In this document: positions 1 to 5,243 of the stretch, piece after piece
How the letters are laid out: every line of letters starts with the position of its first letter
Position numbering within the stretch: position 1 is the first letter of the stretch
NCBI GenBank assembly: GCA_904502145.1
Contig: CAJGDH010000108.1
Coordinates: 1 to 6,468, forward strand
Origin: an uncultured Eubacterium sp.
GTDB taxonomy: Bacteria; Bacillota; Clostridia; Lachnospirales; Lachnospiraceae
DNA: 6,468 nt
Direction: 5' to 3'
Notes under the pieces: generated by a model
Seen by the model: the letters and a program-made list of their open reading frames with translations, nothing else
Told to the model about the DNA's origin: nothing
Database searches by the model: none
Position numbers and translations under genes: made by a program

Positions 1-845
1 CGGCTGAAGCTGCGGCTGCCCTCTGCATGACGGCCGTCGCGCCCTGCGTTACGTCCGCCTTCAACATTACGACCATCGCGGCCGTCTCGGCTGAAGCTGC
101 GGCTGCCTTCCGGGCTACGTCCGTCACGGTTAAAGCTGCGGCCTGCATTACGTCCGCCTTCAACATTACGGCCGTCGCGGCCATCGCGGCTGAAGCTGCG
201 GCTGCCTTCCGGGTTACGTCCGTCACGGCTGCGGCCTGCACCCTCCGGACTGCGGGCCGGTCTCCCCTGGCCTTCCGCGTTCCGGTTATCGCGGGTATAG
301 ATGCGTCCGTCACGGCTGTCTCTGGTGTAGATCCTTCCGCCTTCGCGGTTATCCCGGATATAGATTCGTCCGCCTTCACGGCTGTCTCTGGTCCTGCCGT
401 CGGCCGGACGGCGTTCCTTCATCCCCGGACGGGCATCGCCGGTTCTGCTGCGTTCACCGGATTCTCTGGTGCTGACTCTTCGTTCACCGTCAGGACGTGT
501 CCGGATGATGGTTCTCTTTTCTCCCTCTCCCGGGGTTCTTGCCGGGGCCGGCCGTCTTTCCCCTTCAGGGCGTGTTTTGGCCGGCGCAGAGGTTCTTCCT
601 TCCTCCTGTCTCTGGGCGGCAGGTTCAGGTTTTTTCTCTGCGACAGGCTCTTTTTTCACGGGAGCTTCTTTCTTCTCCGCCGCTTTATCCAGACCGAAAG
701 TACGTTTCACCTTATCGATACTTTCATCAGTGATGGTACTCATATGGCTCTGGACTTCTATTCCATTCTGCCTGAGGGCAGATATGATCTCTTTACTTGT
801 CTTGTTCAGTTGTTTGGCTACTTCATGTATTCTCATTTTCGGCAT
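1..845 (-). CDS. infB: Translation initiation factor IF-2, N-terminal part (gene continues past the window edge)
   Basis: IF-2 is the GTPase that places initiator tRNA on the 30S subunit and promotes 50S joining. Only the first 281 codons are visible; the frame is open to base 3, and the G domains lie beyond the window. Residues 4-50 (MRIHEVAKQLNKTSKEI and on, with a GIEVQSHMS stretch at 29-36) match the IF-2 N-terminal helical domain. Residues 55-80 are a Lys/Glu/Pro/Ala linker. From about residue 82 the protein is Arg/Gly/Pro/Glu-rich; residues 151-281 hold 33 Arg, 21 Asp/Glu and no Lys, and look disordered. I chose the ATG at 843-845 because a GGAGG (854-858) lies 8 nt upstream; the internal Met4 would leave 17 nt. 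The start lies 3 nt after the ylxQ stop. Identity is secure from the N-terminal domain and operon position. The length and repeat content of the linker are unusual, but such linkers vary widely in this family. Confidence 0.95.
   Translation of the reverse strand, partial: MPKMRIHEVAKQLNKTSKEIISALRQNGIEVQSHMSTITDESIDKVKRTFGLDKAAEKKEAPVKKEPVAEKKPEPAAQRQEEGRTSAPAKTRPEGERRPAPARTPGEGEKRTIIRTRPDGERRVSTRESGERSRTGDARPGMKERRPADGRTRDSREGGRIYIRDNREGGRIYTRDSRDGRIYTRDNRNAEGQGRPARSPEGAGRSRDGRNPEGSRSFSRDGRDGRNVEGGRNAGRSFNRDGRSPEGSRSFSRDGRDGRNVEGGRNAGRDGRHAEGSRSFS
39..227 (-). repeat. In-frame 99-bp tandem repeat within infB, about two copies, continuing toward the window edge
   Basis: Two adjacent units (129-227, and 39-128 incomplete) repeat with a 99-bp period, encoding a 33-residue unit that begins RDGRxPEGSRSFSRDG and continues RDGRNVEGGRNAGR then SFN. 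The copies differ by only a few bases, with the codon choices kept, so duplication looks recent. The next unit (1-41) starts 12 bp early because it lacks four residues (SFNR), which shifts the period there to 87 bp. The reading frame is kept throughout. Short sub-repeats (RDGR, SRSFS) occur inside each unit. Confidence 0.85.
282..377 (-). repeat. Short GRIY(T/I)RD peptide repeat in the IF-2 linker
   Basis: IF-2 residues 157-188 contain three copies of GRIY(T/I)RD with 11- and 10-residue spacing, each followed by an Asn or Ser and Arg (RDNR, RDSR, RDNR). This is a separate repeat family from the 99-bp units further along the same linker, and places the only tyrosines visible in the linker at regular intervals. 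Confidence 0.75.
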
Positions 846-848
846 CCG

Positions 849-1169
849 CTATACCTCCATATTTAGACTTATTTTTTTCAGCACTGATCTTGCAAAACCT
901 TCATCTAAGATACAGATGGAAGCCCTCATTTCCTTACCTGTCCAATGGCCCAGTTCATCTTTCGTCCCATATTCCTGATAGGGTACACCGTAATATGTGC
1001 ACATATTGCGGAACATTTTACGGGTGTTGTCCGATGCGTCTTCCGCAACGATCACAAGATGAGCTTTTGATGACTTTACCGCTTTCTCGGTGGAGAATTC
1101 TCCGCTTACGACCTTTCCGGCCCTGGAGGCCAGACCGATCATGGATAATACCTTATCTCTCGTTGTCAA
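849..1169 (-). CDS. ylxQ: L7Ae/L30e-family RNA-binding protein YlxQ
   Basis: This is a small RNA-binding protein of the ribosomal L7Ae/L30e/Gadd45 superfamily; the family binds kink-turn RNA. The 106-residue length is typical for YlxQ. Diagnostic stretches are GLASRAGKVVSGE at residues 12-24, the core strand and turn AHLVIVAEDASDNTRK at 36-51, and DEGFARSVLKK at 89-99. The start is a TTG (1167-1169), with AGGAG at 1180-1184, 10 nt upstream. The next in-frame ATG (1140-1142, Met10) would leave a shorter N-terminus. The gene overlaps the end of rnpM by 17 nt, so translation is probably coupled. It ends 3 nt before infB. Its exact partner RNA cannot be read from the sequence. Confidence 0.92.
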   Translation of the reverse strand: MTTRDKVLSMIGLASRAGKVVSGEFSTEKAVKSSKAHLVIVAEDASDNTRKMFRNMCTYYGVPYQEYGTKDELGHWTGKEMRASICILDEGFARSVLKKISLNMEV

Positions 1170-1428
1170 GTTCTTTCATCTCCTGTTCTAATCCCTCGTA
1201 TATTTCCTCAGGTATGGTAATGTTCAAAGAACGTTCCAGGGCTTTGGAACGTCTCGCCTTACGAAGACAATCCAGACTGAAGCACAGGTAGGCACCCCGG
1301 CCGTTCTTCTTTCCGCCGGGATCAAGCATAACCTTGTCCTCCGGTGTCTTTATCACCCGGAGCAGGTCCATTTTTGCTTTCATTTCTCGGCAGCCTACAC
1401 ACTGCCTTAACGGTATTTTTCTTCCCAT
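1153..1428 (-). CDS. rnpM: YlxR/RnpM family protein (DUF448), RNase P modulator family
   Basis: This 91-residue basic protein has the YlxR (DUF448) signature: PLRQCVGCRE at residues 6-15 and NGRGAYLC at 42-49, with a basic helix around 55-66 (LRKARRSKALER). In Bacillus subtilis the family member was renamed RnpM because it binds the RNase P RNA and modulates its activity; transfer of that role here is by homology. Four cysteines (C10, C13, C49, C54) form two close pairs that could bind a metal, which is inference only. The ATG at 1426-1428 is preceded by a GGTGA five nt upstream, a weaker site than those of its neighbours. The gap after nusA is 76 nt, in which I see no convincing terminator. 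The 3' end overlaps ylxQ. Confidence 0.93.
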   Translation of the reverse strand: MGRKIPLRQCVGCREMKAKMDLLRVIKTPEDKVMLDPGGKKNGRGAYLCFSLDCLRKARRSKALERSLNITIPEEIYEGLEQEMKELDNER

Positions 1429-1504
1429 GTCTGTTCACCAGTCTTTATCCTATCCGTGATGTTGTTTTTCCGATCTGTCATAAATGTATTTACGGGTCAG
1501 CGGA

Positions 1505-2701
1505 TTACTGTCCGTCATCCGTGTATTCTTCCTCGTACTCGCCATCGTACTCTTCATCGTAATCATCATACTCTTCGTCGTACTCTCCGGCGTTCTCGTC
1601 ATAATTCTCCTCGTACTCGTCTTCATAGGAATCATCAAGATCATAGTCTTCATATTCTTCCTCGAGTTCGGCAGCCTGGGATTCGCTCTTGATATCGATC
1701 TTATAACCGGTAAGCTTGGCTGCGAGCCGGGCGTTCTGTCCTTCCTTGCCGATGGCGAGGGATAACTGGTAATCCGGCACCACGACTCTGGCACTCTTCT
1801 CATCCAGGTCAACCCTTACGGAAAGAACACTGGAGGGGCTGAGGGCATTCTCGATCAGTCTTGCCGGATCATCATCCCATGTGATGATGTCGATCTTCTC
1901 ACCTTTGAGGTCATTGACGATGGCATCCACTCTGGCGCCGTTTTTCCCTACACATGCGCCCACCGGATCCACGTTGGGATCGTTGGAGGAAACCGCGATC
2001 TTGGTCCTGGATCCCGCTTCTCTGGCGATGCTTCTGATCTCCACCGTACCGTCATAAACTTCGCTGACTTCCTTCTCAAACAGGCGGCGGACCAGTTCGG
2101 GGTGGGTTCTGGATACAAGGATCTTGGGCCCTTTATTGGTATCCTTCACTTCGATGATATATAATTTGATACGGTCTGTGGGGTGATAGATCTCCCCTTT
2201 GACCTGTTCTTTTTCCGTGAGGATGGCGTCCGTCTTGTCATCCAGACTGATGCAGATATTGTTTCCGCTGAATCTCTGCACGACACCGGTGACAATATCC
2301 TTCTCCTTGAGGGAGAAATGCTGGAAGAGAACCCTGCGTTCCTCCTCCTTGATCTTCTGTACGATGACACTTCTTGCATGCTGGGCAGCGATTCGTCCGA
2401 AATTCTTGGGTGTGACTTCAATGTTCACGATGTCCCCAAGTTCATATTGGATATCCATCATTCTTGCCTCTTCCAGTGAGATCTCACATGAAGAATCCTC
2501 CACCTCTTCCACAACGGTTTTTTCAACCATGACTTCGATGTCTCCGGTCTCTCTGTCCATGTGTACCCGCACGATGGCGTTTTTTCCGAAGTCACGGTTG
2601 CAGGCAGCTACCAGGGAATCCTCGATAGCCTGCATGATGACTTCCTTCTCAATATTTTTCTCTTTCTGCAGATCGTCAAGAGCTTTTATCAGATCGCTCA
2701 T
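1505..2701 (-). CDS. nusA: Transcription termination/antitermination factor NusA, with an acidic C-terminal tail
   Basis: NusA binds RNA polymerase and nascent RNA, promoting pausing and intrinsic termination and serving antitermination. Residues 1-130 form the polymerase-binding N-terminal domain, including the RIAAQHARSVIVQKIKEEER helix at 103-122. Residues about 134-200 are the S1 domain. KH1 follows with GKNG at 252-255 inside DPVGACVGKNGARVD, and KH2 has GKEG at 318-321 (LAIGKEGQNARLAAKLTG). Residues 345-398 are an added acidic tail. At 398 residues it is a little longer than the tail-less Bacillus NusA (about 370) and much shorter than enterobacterial NusA, whose two folded acidic-repeat domains are absent here. 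The ATG at 2699-2701 has AAGGAG (2708-2713) 6 nt upstream. It starts 23 nt after the rimP stop. NusA probably feeds back on its own operon through the leader hairpin at 3269-3295. Confidence 0.97.
   Translation of the reverse strand: MSDLIKALDDLQKEKNIEKEVIMQAIEDSLVAACNRDFGKNAIVRVHMDRETGDIEVMVEKTVVEEVEDSSCEISLEEARMMDIQYELGDIVNIEVTPKNFGRIAAQHARSVIVQKIKEEERRVLFQHFSLKEKDIVTGVVQRFSGNNICISLDDKTDAILTEKEQVKGEIYHPTDRIKLYIIEVKDTNKGPKILVSRTHPELVRRLFEKEVSEVYDGTVEIRSIAREAGSRTKIAVSSNDPNVDPVGACVGKNGARVDAIVNDLKGEKIDIITWDDDPARLIENALSPSSVLSVRVDLDEKSARVVVPDYQLSLAIGKEGQNARLAAKLTGYKIDIKSESQAAELEEEYEDYDLDDSYEDEYEENYDENAGEYDEEYDDYDEEYDGEYEEEYTDDGQ
1508..1669 (-). other. Low-complexity Asp/Glu/Tyr tail of NusA
   Basis: The last 54 residues of NusA (345-398) contain 32 Asp/Glu and 11 Tyr and no Lys or Arg, in loose repeats of the form EYDEEYDDYDEEYDGEY. 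The tyrosines are spaced mostly 3-4 residues apart (374, 378, 381, 385, 389, 393). It follows directly on the KH2 domain and has no globular signature. The DNA is correspondingly a GAx/TAx-rich repeat, prone to slippage. Its function is unknown. An electrostatic lid over the RNA-binding KH surface or a contact with RNA polymerase are both possible. Confidence 0.85.
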
Positions 2702-2724
2702 ATCATACTCCTTCCATAGGTAAA

Positions 2725-3186
2725 TTAAAATTCGACTGCCTGACGGATCAGGGCGATATCCTTGCGGCGGAAGGTCCTGGATGTTCCTTCCGTATCAATA
2801 GTCACTGATTCCTGGCTGTATTCGGAGAGGATACCTTCGAACTCTTTTTGCCCGTCTTCTGCCTTGTAGAGCTTCACTTCAACAGCGGCACCCAGATTCC
2901 TCTCAAAGTCCTTATCTTTCTTCAGGGGCCGGCCAAGGCCGGGGGAGCTTACTTCCAGGATGTAGGCATCCTCGATAAAATCCTCCTCGTCCAGTCTTGC
3001 TTCCAGAGCACGGCTGATGGTCACACAGTCGTCTATGGTAATGCCTCCCTCCTTGTCGGCGTACACCCGGAGATACCAGTTGGCACCTTCCTTCACATAC
3101 TCCACATCCACAAGTTCAAAATGATTTTCTTCGATAATGGGACTGACAAGTCTTTCCACATTCGCAACAATCTCTGTTTTTTTCAT
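2725..3186 (-). CDS. rimP: Ribosome maturation factor RimP
   Basis: RimP is needed for late assembly of the 30S ribosomal subunit. The 153-residue protein has the expected two parts. The N-terminal alpha/beta domain contains FELVDVEYVKEG at residues 23-34, LRVYADKEGGITIDDC at 39-54 and the family signature LEVSSPGLGRPLK at 77-89. A C-terminal SH3-like barrel spans about 90-150. The ATG at 3184-3186 has GAGGTGA (3194-3200) 7 nt upstream. It is the first gene of the nusA operon, directly behind the promoter and structured leader at 3187-3348, and lies 23 nt ahead of nusA. Position and motifs agree; length is normal for the family. Confidence 0.97.
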   Translation of the reverse strand: MKKTEIVANVERLVSPIIEENHFELVDVEYVKEGANWYLRVYADKEGGITIDDCVTISRALEARLDEEDFIEDAYILEVSSPGLGRPLKKDKDFERNLGAAVEVKLYKAEDGQKEFEGILSEYSQESVTIDTEGTSRTFRRKDIALIRQAVEF

Positions 3187-3208
3187 GTTGGTCTCACCTC
3201 TTTTCGTG

Positions 3209-3259
3209 ATCAGTCTGCTCCTCCGGAGGGGATGTATGGTACATTTCCGAAGGACTGAT
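3209..3259 (-). ncRNA. Predicted imperfect stem-loop in the rimP-nusA leader
   Basis: Read on the minus strand, 3255-3259 (ATCAG) pairs with 3209-3213 (CTGAT). After a 5-nt one-sided bulge (3214-3218), 3246-3254 (TCCTTCGGA) pairs with 3219-3227 (TCCGGAGGA) over 9 bp with one G-U pair. The 18-nt apical loop (3228-3245) can form a small inner ATGT/ACAT pairing. The element ends 22 nt before the rimP start and leaves its ribosome binding site free. There is no U-tract, so it is not a terminator. It may be a regulatory or stabilising leader structure, but chance pairing is possible; no known motif was recognised. Confidence 0.4.
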
Positions 3260-3268
3260 TACATCAAA

Positions 3269-3295
3269 TAAGAGTGGGCGAATCGCCCACTCTTA
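3269..3295 (-). terminator. Intrinsic-terminator-like hairpin in the leader of the rimP-nusA operon
   Basis: A perfect 12-bp inverted repeat (3269-3280 and 3284-3295) encloses a 3-nt loop; its inner 9 bp are GC-rich (GAGTGGGCG). On the minus strand it is followed by TTATTTGATG when counted from the GC-rich core, a U-tract broken by A and G. On the plus strand no T-run follows. It lies about 20 nt downstream of the predicted start of transcription for rimP, so it can act as a leader attenuator. It can equally stop readthrough from the upstream flavoprotein genes. The broken U-tract is of the kind that depends on NusA in Bacillus subtilis. Confidence 0.65.
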
Positions 3296-3319
3296 AATCA
3301 TTAACCATATTACCAAGAT

Positions 3320-3348
3320 ATTATAGCACTATACTTAACATAATTCAA
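3320..3348 (-). promoter_or_regulatory. Sigma-A-type promoter for the rimP-nusA-rnpM-ylxQ-infB operon
   Basis: On the minus strand, a -35 box TTGAAT (3343-3348; consensus TTGACA) is followed after exactly 17 nt by a perfect -10 TATAAT (3320-3325), with an extended -10 TGC at 3326-3328. Transcription would start near 3311-3314, giving a leader of about 125 nt before rimP. The region is AT-rich, so a chance match is possible, but the match, spacing and placement upstream of the operon all agree. Confidence 0.75.
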
Positions 3349-3370
3349 GCCTGTTTTTTTGATTACAGGC
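3349..3370 (-). terminator. Possible weak terminator hairpin after the DUF896 gene
   Basis: A 6-bp stem, GCCTGT (3365-3370) with ACAGGC (3349-3354), encloses a 10-nt A-rich loop, 31 nt beyond the DUF896 stop. The sequence after the stem on the minus strand is TTGAATTATG, a poor U-tract that coincides with the -35 box of the rimP promoter. It could end some upstream transcription, but the stronger hairpin at 3269-3295 is a better candidate for that job. Confidence 0.25.
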
Positions 3371-3401
3371 GCATTTTAACTCTGTTTTCCGATCTTTTTC
3401 C

Positions 3402-3632
3402 TCAATTTTCCCACTTTGAGGTCTTTTTCGCGAACTTTTCTCCGAGATTGGTCACCGTTCCGTCTTCATTTTCCATATCAATATTGTTCAATGTACCCAG
3501 AAGGCTTTCGCGGATATTGCGGATGTAGGCTTTGCGAAGCCTCTTCTGTTCCTCCTTCTCCTCAGGGGTAAGTCCCACTGCCTTAGCCTTATGGTACAGG
3601 GTATTGATCCGGTCAATATCGTTGTTATTCAT
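3402..3632 (-). CDS. DUF896 (YnzC-type) small helical protein
   Basis: This 76-residue protein matches the DUF896/YnzC family, small Firmicute proteins that fold as a helical hairpin and have no assigned biochemical role. The N-terminal half shows the family pattern: DIDRINTLYHKAKAVGLTPE at residues 5-24, then EEKEEQKRLRKAYIRNIRESL around 25-44, both strongly helical and charged. The second half (DGTVTNLGEKFAKK) appears less structured. The ATG (3630-3632) overlaps the stop of the upstream dehydrogenase gene by 8 nt, with GAGGA and AAGGAAG upstream, so translation is probably coupled. In Bacillus subtilis ynzC sits in the LexA-controlled yneA operon; here the context is quite different and I see no LexA box. 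The family call is fairly sure, the function unknown. Confidence 0.85.
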   Translation of the reverse strand: MNNNDIDRINTLYHKAKAVGLTPEEKEEQKRLRKAYIRNIRESLLGTLNNIDMENEDGTVTNLGEKFAKKTSKWEN

Positions 3633-5241
3633 CTGATCCTCTTCCTTTCCACTGATTCATATAGGAGGCCGCAGCCTCGGCCACCCGGATCCCGTCCATG
3701 GCAGCTGAGGTGATCCCTCCCGCGTAACCTGCGCCTTCCCCGCAGGGAAACAGGCCGGTAATATTGCTCTGATAATCTTTGTCTCTTTCTATCCTTAAGG
3801 GGGAGGATGTCCTGGTCTCCACACCGGAGAAAAGGGTGTCATCCCTGTCATACCCAGAAATCTTCTTCCCGAAGGTTTCCATGCCCTCAATGATGTCTGC
3901 CGATACCATATCCGGCAGACATTCCCGAAGATTGCCGAAAGCCCACTGACCTTTGATCATGGGACTGAATTCTCCCAGGGAGACGGAAGTCCTGTTTTCC
4001 CGAAAATCCCGGTAAAGCTGTACCGGGATCTGTCCCCGGCAAAGTTCATAAGCTTTTCTCTCCCAGGTACGCTGGAATTCTATTCCCGCAAGGGGATGAT
4101 CTGAAGGAAAATCCTCAGGAGTAACACTGACAATGATGGCACTGTTGGAATTGGCAGCGTCCCTGCCGGATTCACTCATGCCGTTCACACACAGACATCC
4201 CTTCTCTGAAGAGGAATTGACCACATACCCGCCCGGGCACATGCAGAAGGAATAGACTCCTCTTCCGTCGTCACACTGATGTGTCAGCCGGTAATTTGCC
4301 GCAGGCAATTCCTCCGGATACCCGTCACCGTACATGCTTTCATTGATCATCCGGGCCGGATGCTCCACTCTGATCCCGATGGCAAAAGCTTTGGGGGTCA
4401 TCAGCAGACCCTGGGAATAGAGTGTGGAAAAGGTATCCCTGGCGCTGTGCCCCGGAGCAAGGATCACCACATCCGCGGGGATGATCTCTTCCCTGACGTC
4501 TTTCTGACAGACAAGGCCTGTGATCTTATTGTCTTTGCAGACCAGGCGGGTCATCTTTGTCCGGAAACGGATCTCACCCCCGAGAGAAAGGATTTCCTCC
4601 CGCATGGACCTTACGATTCTTCTCAGGATATCCGTGCCCACATGGGGTTTCGCGTCATAAAGGATATCTTCCGGAGCCCCGTGGGAAACGAATTCCCGTA
4701 AAACGAAACGGTTCCGGCCGAAGGGATCCTTCACCGCTGTATTCAGTTTCCCGTCGGAAAATGTACCGGCTCCCCCTTCACCGAACTGTACATTGGATTC
4801 CGGATCCAGTTCATTTCCTTCAAAGAAATCTTCCACCTGCCTGCTCCTGCGGTCAACCTCATCCCCCCGTTCAAGAATGAGGGGAGCATAACCCGCCCTG
4901 GCAAGCATAAGGCCGGCAAAGATCCCCGCAGGGCCGAAGCCGACGATGACCGGTCTTGGCCTTTTTGTTCCGGGAAAGTCATTCCGGTAAGGAAACCGGT
5001 ATTCTTTATCCTCAATAACCTGCCAGCGGCTTCCCCGGCCCCGCAGCAGTTTCTTTTCTTCCTTAAAGGATGCGTCGATGGTATATACATAATAGAGATC
5101 AGGCTTTTTCCTGGCATCCACCGACCGGCGTACGATCCGGTAGTCCAAAGGTTTCTGCCCCTTTGCCCTGCGGCGTATCTCTTCGGTCAAAGCCTTGCTG
5201 TCATGGGGTATCCTGATCTTGATCCCTGTGATTCTAAGCAT
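3625..5241 (-). CDS. FAD-dependent dehydrogenase of the COG2509 type, function unknown
   Basis: This is a 538-residue flavoprotein of the uncharacterised FAD-dependent dehydrogenase family COG2509; substrate and electron partner are unknown. Residues 1-90 form the small N-terminal domain seen in this family (LRITGIKIRIPHD, then a basic Lys/Arg-rich stretch). The dinucleotide-binding fold begins at about 97 with VIVGFGPAGIFAG (GxGxxG at 101-106) and the acidic strand end LILERG (121-126). NVQFGEGGAGTFSDGKLNT (150-168) is a family block, and the C-terminal FAD contact is GLFPCGEGAGYAGGITSAA (496-514). I start the gene at the ATG 5239-5241, not the longer frame reaching 5310. It lies 2 nt after the upstream stop, has AAGGA (5252-5256) 10 nt upstream, and begins with the family N-terminus. 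The extra 23 residues of the longer frame overlap the neighbouring gene and look unlike protein of this family. Confidence 0.88.
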   Translation of the reverse strand: MLRITGIKIRIPHDSKALTEEIRRRAKGQKPLDYRIVRRSVDARKKPDLYYVYTIDASFKEEKKLLRGRGSRWQVIEDKEYRFPYRNDFPGTKRPRPVIVGFGPAGIFAGLMLARAGYAPLILERGDEVDRRSRQVEDFFEGNELDPESNVQFGEGGAGTFSDGKLNTAVKDPFGRNRFVLREFVSHGAPEDILYDAKPHVGTDILRRIVRSMREEILSLGGEIRFRTKMTRLVCKDNKITGLVCQKDVREEIIPADVVILAPGHSARDTFSTLYSQGLLMTPKAFAIGIRVEHPARMINESMYGDGYPEELPAANYRLTHQCDDGRGVYSFCMCPGGYVVNSSSEKGCLCVNGMSESGRDAANSNSAIIVSVTPEDFPSDHPLAGIEFQRTWERKAYELCRGQIPVQLYRDFRENRTSVSLGEFSPMIKGQWAFGNLRECLPDMVSADIIEGMETFGKKISGYDRDDTLFSGVETRTSSPLRIERDKDYQSNITGLFPCGEGAGYAGGITSAAMDGIRVAEAAASYMNQWKGRGSDE

Positions 5242-5243
5242 GT

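Noticed and set aside
39..227. Direct repeats that might suggest a CRISPR array
   Set aside because: The repeats are long, contiguous, in-frame and coding, with no unique spacers between short identical repeats.
27..866. Long open frame on the plus strand, Ala/Val/Thr-rich at its beginning
   Set aside because: It is the antisense of the infB linker repeats; the Arg/Gly/Asp codon pattern prevents stops on the other strand. The minus-strand frame has the IF-2 N-terminal domain, ribosome binding site and operon context.
1429..1504. Gap between nusA and rnpM checked for a terminator or promoter
   Set aside because: No strong hairpin with U-tract and no good -35/-10 pair is visible; it looks like an ordinary intra-operon spacer.
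1484..1765. Plus-strand frame that looks like a strongly hydrophobic membrane protein
   Set aside because: It mirrors the NusA acidic tail: GAA/GAT/TAC-type codons read in antisense give Phe/Ile/Val-rich sequence. This is a composition artefact, and NusA accounts for the region.
3220..3229. 10-bp perfect palindrome CCTCCGGAGG considered as a repressor operator
   Set aside because: It is short, has no second copy near the promoter, and lies well downstream of the predicted start; its bases are better explained as one arm of the leader stem.
3245..3267. Alternative promoter for rimP downstream of the hairpin (TTGATG at 3262-3267)
   Set aside because: No acceptable -10 box stands 16-18 nt downstream; the sequence there is ATGTAC. 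The promoter at 3320-3348 is far better.
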